A stretch of DNA of 64,000 nucleotides, taken from NCBI GenBank assembly GCA_021463345.1, contig JAJTYM010000006.1, forward strand, positions 1 through 64,000, given 5' to 3'. Both the position numbers and the translations under genes were made by a program. Positions within the stretch are counted from its first letter, which is position 1. Every line of letters begins with the position of its first letter. Under the pieces are notes generated by a model. The model was not told the DNA's origin, searched no databases, and saw nothing but the letters and a program-made list of their open reading frames with translations. This DNA comes from Pseudobdellovibrionaceae bacterium. GTDB taxonomy: Bacteria > Bdellovibrionota > Bdellovibrionia > Bdellovibrionales > JAMPXM01. Below are positions 61,870-64,000 of this stretch, one piece after another.

Positions 61870-63099
61870 ATGGGCGGAAGAGACGAAAAACCGGTTCCGA
61901 GCCTTCCCCCGTCGTTCTTCGAGATCCTCGCCCAGGAAGCGATCATGGGCATCATGGCCTTCGAGCCCGTCGGCCGCCGTTGCATTTACAGCAACGCGCT
62001 CGCTCGGGAGATCCTCGACCTGCCCATCGGCGCCGGCCACGAGCGCCCGTCCCTGGCCTTGAGCGAACTGTTCCCGGACGAGCCGCGCGGCGGTTCGCGC
62101 GCGTTCTCCGAGGAGATCGTCAGGCGCGAGGGTCTCGCCCAGGACGTGCTCGTGCGCAAACGCCAGGGATCGTCCTTCATCGCCGACGTCGGCGTGCGCT
62201 ACATCCGGGCGGACGGCCGCGAGCCGCTCCTCCTGGTCATGTTCCGGGACGTCACTTTCCAGAAGAAACTGCAGCGCGAACTGACGGTGAAGCAGGGCGA
62301 GATCCACAAGGCGTACGCCGAACTGCTCGAACAGAACCGCCAGCTGCGCGAGTTCGACCACGCCAAGGACAAGTTCATCGCGCTCACGACCCACGAGCTG
62401 CGCACGCCGCTGGCGGCGATCGTCGCCACGGCGGAGGTCCTGGACCTCAAACTGTACGAATCGCCCGAGCAGATGGACGAGTTCATCAAGTCGATCCACG
62501 AGCAGGGCCTGCACTTGATGGAACTGATCAACGACGTGCTCGACTTCGCCAAGATCCGCGCCGGCAAAATGGACTTTTACATCGAGCGGACGGATGTCCG
62601 GCCGGTGCTCACGAGGTTGCTCGACAATTTCCGGAACATGGCTGAACAGGGGCGGGTGACGCTTTCGATGAATCTCCCCGGGGCGGAGGCGTTCTGTTAC
62701 TTCGATCTGATGCGCCTCAAAGAGGTTTTCAACAACGTCGTCTCCAACGCCATCAAATACAATAAAAAGGAGGGCGGCGAAGTCCGCGTCGACGTCGCCC
62801 CTTTCGAATCCTACGTCCGCATCGCAGTGGCCGACACGGGCCAGGGCATCCCCCCGGAGAAGATCGGCCACGTCTTCAACGAATTCGAGACCGTGGGGAA
62901 CATCGCGCGCCATCACAAGGGCACCGGGCTCGGCATGCCGATCTCCAAGAGGCTCGTCGAGGCCATGGGCGGCCGGCTCACGCTCGAGTCGGAGGTCGGC
63001 GTGGGGACCAAGTTCTTCATCGATTTGCCGGTCGACAAGGTGCTCGACGAGGAGTTTTACCGATCGCGGCCCGACGCCTGGGGGGACTTGGCGGCTTGA
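61870..63099 (+). CDS. PAS-domain sensor histidine kinase
   Basis: This 409-residue soluble kinase has a PAS-like domain (about residues 17-130; SNALAREIL, MFRDVTFQKKL), a coiled linker and an H-box FIALTTHELRTPLAAIVA with H175. The ATPase domain follows: N-box NNVVSNAIKYN, G1 VADTGQGIPPEKI, F-box VFNEFETV and G2 GTGLGMPISKRLVEAMGG. The likely target is the CheY-like protein of the same operon. ATG 61870 with GAGGGG ahead is preferred to the GTG at 61855 that overlaps the HDOD stop. No transmembrane helices, so it senses an internal or bound signal. Confidence 0.93.
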   Translation: MGGRDEKPVPSLPPSFFEILAQEAIMGIMAFEPVGRRCIYSNALAREILDLPIGAGHERPSLALSELFPDEPRGGSRAFSEEIVRREGLAQDVLVRKRQGSSFIADVGVRYIRADGREPLLLVMFRDVTFQKKLQRELTVKQGEIHKAYAELLEQNRQLREFDHAKDKFIALTTHELRTPLAAIVATAEVLDLKLYESPEQMDEFIKSIHEQGLHLMELINDVLDFAKIRAGKMDFYIERTDVRPVLTRLLDNFRNMAEQGRVTLSMNLPGAEAFCYFDLMRLKEVFNNVVSNAIKYNKKEGGEVRVDVAPFESYVRIAVADTGQGIPPEKIGHVFNEFETVGNIARHHKGTGLGMPISKRLVEAMGGRLTLESEVGVGTKFFIDLPVDKVLDEEFYRSRPDAWGDLAA

Positions 63100-63151
63100 C
63101 GGTGTCCCGGGGCCATCCGCGCGGAGTCGCTGCTTCTGCGGCGGCCTCCGT

Positions 63152-63922
63152 TCAGAGGCATTTGCACGCGAGCCGGCCGTCCGCTCCGTCGACGCCGCAT
63201 CCGAGAGACGAGCGGCCGAAGAACACCTGCAGCTCCCGCACGTGCCCGTCGGCTTCGAGAACGCTCGCGCTCAGGCCGTCTTCGGCGCGGATCGTCGCAC
63301 TCGTCTCGGAGTAGGTGACCGCGCCGTCGGATTTGAAACGTGCGACGATTTCGTCGGTTGCAAGGTCCGCGTGCGCGGCCGGCAACGGCTCCATCGTGGG
63401 GAGACCCTCGGCGTCGACGCCGAAAACTCTGGCCTCCCGTTTCCCGCCGTCTTTCCCATCACCGCCGGTGACAAGGAGGCGCCGTTGGCGCCCGTCGGGC
63501 AGGGTCGCGTGGACGAGGATCTTGTCGACCTCGGTCCGCGCTTCGCGGTTCTTGAACAGCGCCTCGCGCAGGGTGTCGAGCGATTTGCCGGCTTCGGCCA
63601 TGTCGTGAACGAGCCTTCGCGGGTGTTTGGCGAGACAGTCGCTGACCAAGCGGAGCGTTTCCGGATCGAGTCGCGCGGGTCCCGGGCGCCGGTCACGGCT
63701 GTCGGCCGCGCCGCCTTCAGGGTTCGCGGGGCGTGGTGCGGTCGGCTCGTGGAGCGCCGGGCCCGCCGCCGCCACGGCCGGATCCGCGGTCGCGGCGACG
63801 GTCGCGGCGGGCGCCGTCGGGTTCCGCTTGTCGAGTTCGCTCGACAGGAGGAAGAACAGCGCGGCGGCGGCGCTGAGAGCGCCCAAGCCGACGCGTTTTT
63901 TCATGGATGGTGTCATGGCCAT
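63152..63922 (-). CDS. Membrane-anchored or exported protein, unknown
   Basis: The 256-residue protein begins with a hydrophobic segment (VGLGALSAAAALFFLLSS) after a basic start, so it is anchored or exported. An Ala/Pro-rich stretch follows. The central part is helical (LVSDCLAKHPRRLVHDMAEA) and the C-terminal part beta-rich with GCGVDGADGRLACKCL (three cysteines) at the end. GGGAGGAG lies 8 bases before ATG 63922, which supports this start over the ATG at 63904. It is convergent with the signalling operon. No family is recognised. Confidence 0.7.
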   Translation of the reverse strand: MAMTPSMKKRVGLGALSAAAALFFLLSSELDKRNPTAPAATVAATADPAVAAAGPALHEPTAPRPANPEGGAADSRDRRPGPARLDPETLRLVSDCLAKHPRRLVHDMAEAGKSLDTLREALFKNREARTEVDKILVHATLPDGRQRRLLVTGGDGKDGGKREARVFGVDAEGLPTMEPLPAAHADLATDEIVARFKSDGAVTYSETSATIRAEDGLSASVLEADGHVRELQVFFGRSSLGCGVDGADGRLACKCL

Positions 63923-64000
63923 GCTGTCGGCTCCTCCCGGCGGGGCGCGGCGATTCGCCGGAAAATCGAAGGGATGTTCAGTACGTCGGGCAACCCCTGG

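Overview
The window is a high-GC (about two thirds G+C by eye), gene-dense chromosomal segment of a Gram-negative bacterium. It carries outer-membrane proteins, lipoproteins, an RND pump with a TolC-type channel, and ExbB/ExbD motors. The gene repertoire points to Bdellovibrionota or a deltaproteobacterial neighbour. The pointers are a bacterial histone-fold protein of the Bdellovibrio type, fused isobutyryl-CoA mutase, a GldA/GldF/GldG/DUF4340 export operon, an ExbB-ExbD-ExbD motor, and ScpA/ScpB. This placement is inference; there is no rRNA or marker gene to settle it.

Layout. 1-3.3 kb: a lower-GC stretch of about 0.5 kb, tRNA-Arg(CCT), a short HPF/RaiA-like protein, a small membrane protein and a lipoprotein. 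3.4-4.7 kb: an NFACT (RqcH-related) protein. 4.9-9.7 kb: a four-gene ABC-2 export operon. 9.7-13 kb: a GHMP sugar kinase, a DUF429 protein with a cysteine cluster, and a secreted protein. 13-18.5 kb (minus strand): a tetR-tolC-RND operon that lacks a membrane-fusion-protein gene, behind an AT-rich promoter region with two palindromes. 18.6-28 kb: an M23 peptidase, Sua5, a CBS protein, a LON-domain protein, HrpB helicase, a zinc-finger/histone-fold fusion, an SDR and an FAAH-like amidase. 28-29.6 kb: a lipoprotein gene split by an apparent one-base frameshift. 29.9-31.7 kb: the ExbB-ExbD-ExbD motor. 31.8-38.2 kb: a lipoprotein, a conserved unknown, an acyltransferase, a membrane hydrolase, a secreted SH3/propeller protein and a porin-like protein.

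38.3-46.1 kb is an acyl-CoA metabolism island: 3-hydroxybutyryl-CoA dehydrogenase, enoyl-CoA hydratase, IcmF, acyl-CoA dehydrogenase and a free B12-binding mutase subunit. IcmF carries the Phe/Gln pair expected for isobutyryl-CoA, so valine-derived isobutyryl-CoA could be turned into butyryl-CoA and then acetoacetyl-CoA. A decayed MazF/PemK-like fragment sits inside this island. 46-53 kb: a site-2 protease homologue, scpA-scpB overlapping an HTTM-protein pair, a BrkB-like protein and a methylthioadenosine nucleosidase. 53-57 kb (minus strand): DoxX, a tiny acidic protein and a large FecR/fibronectin-type protein.

57.3-63.1 kb is a compact signalling operon: HAMP-PP2C phosphatase, HATPase switch kinase, STAS antagonist, CheY-like regulator, HDOD protein and PAS histidine kinase. 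It looks like a partner-switch joined to a two-component system.

The points most worth a second look are the zinc-finger/histone fusion, the signalling operon, the isobutyryl-CoA island with its 21-bp hairpin repeats, the AglRQS-like motor, the frameshifted lipoprotein and the adaptor-less RND operon.
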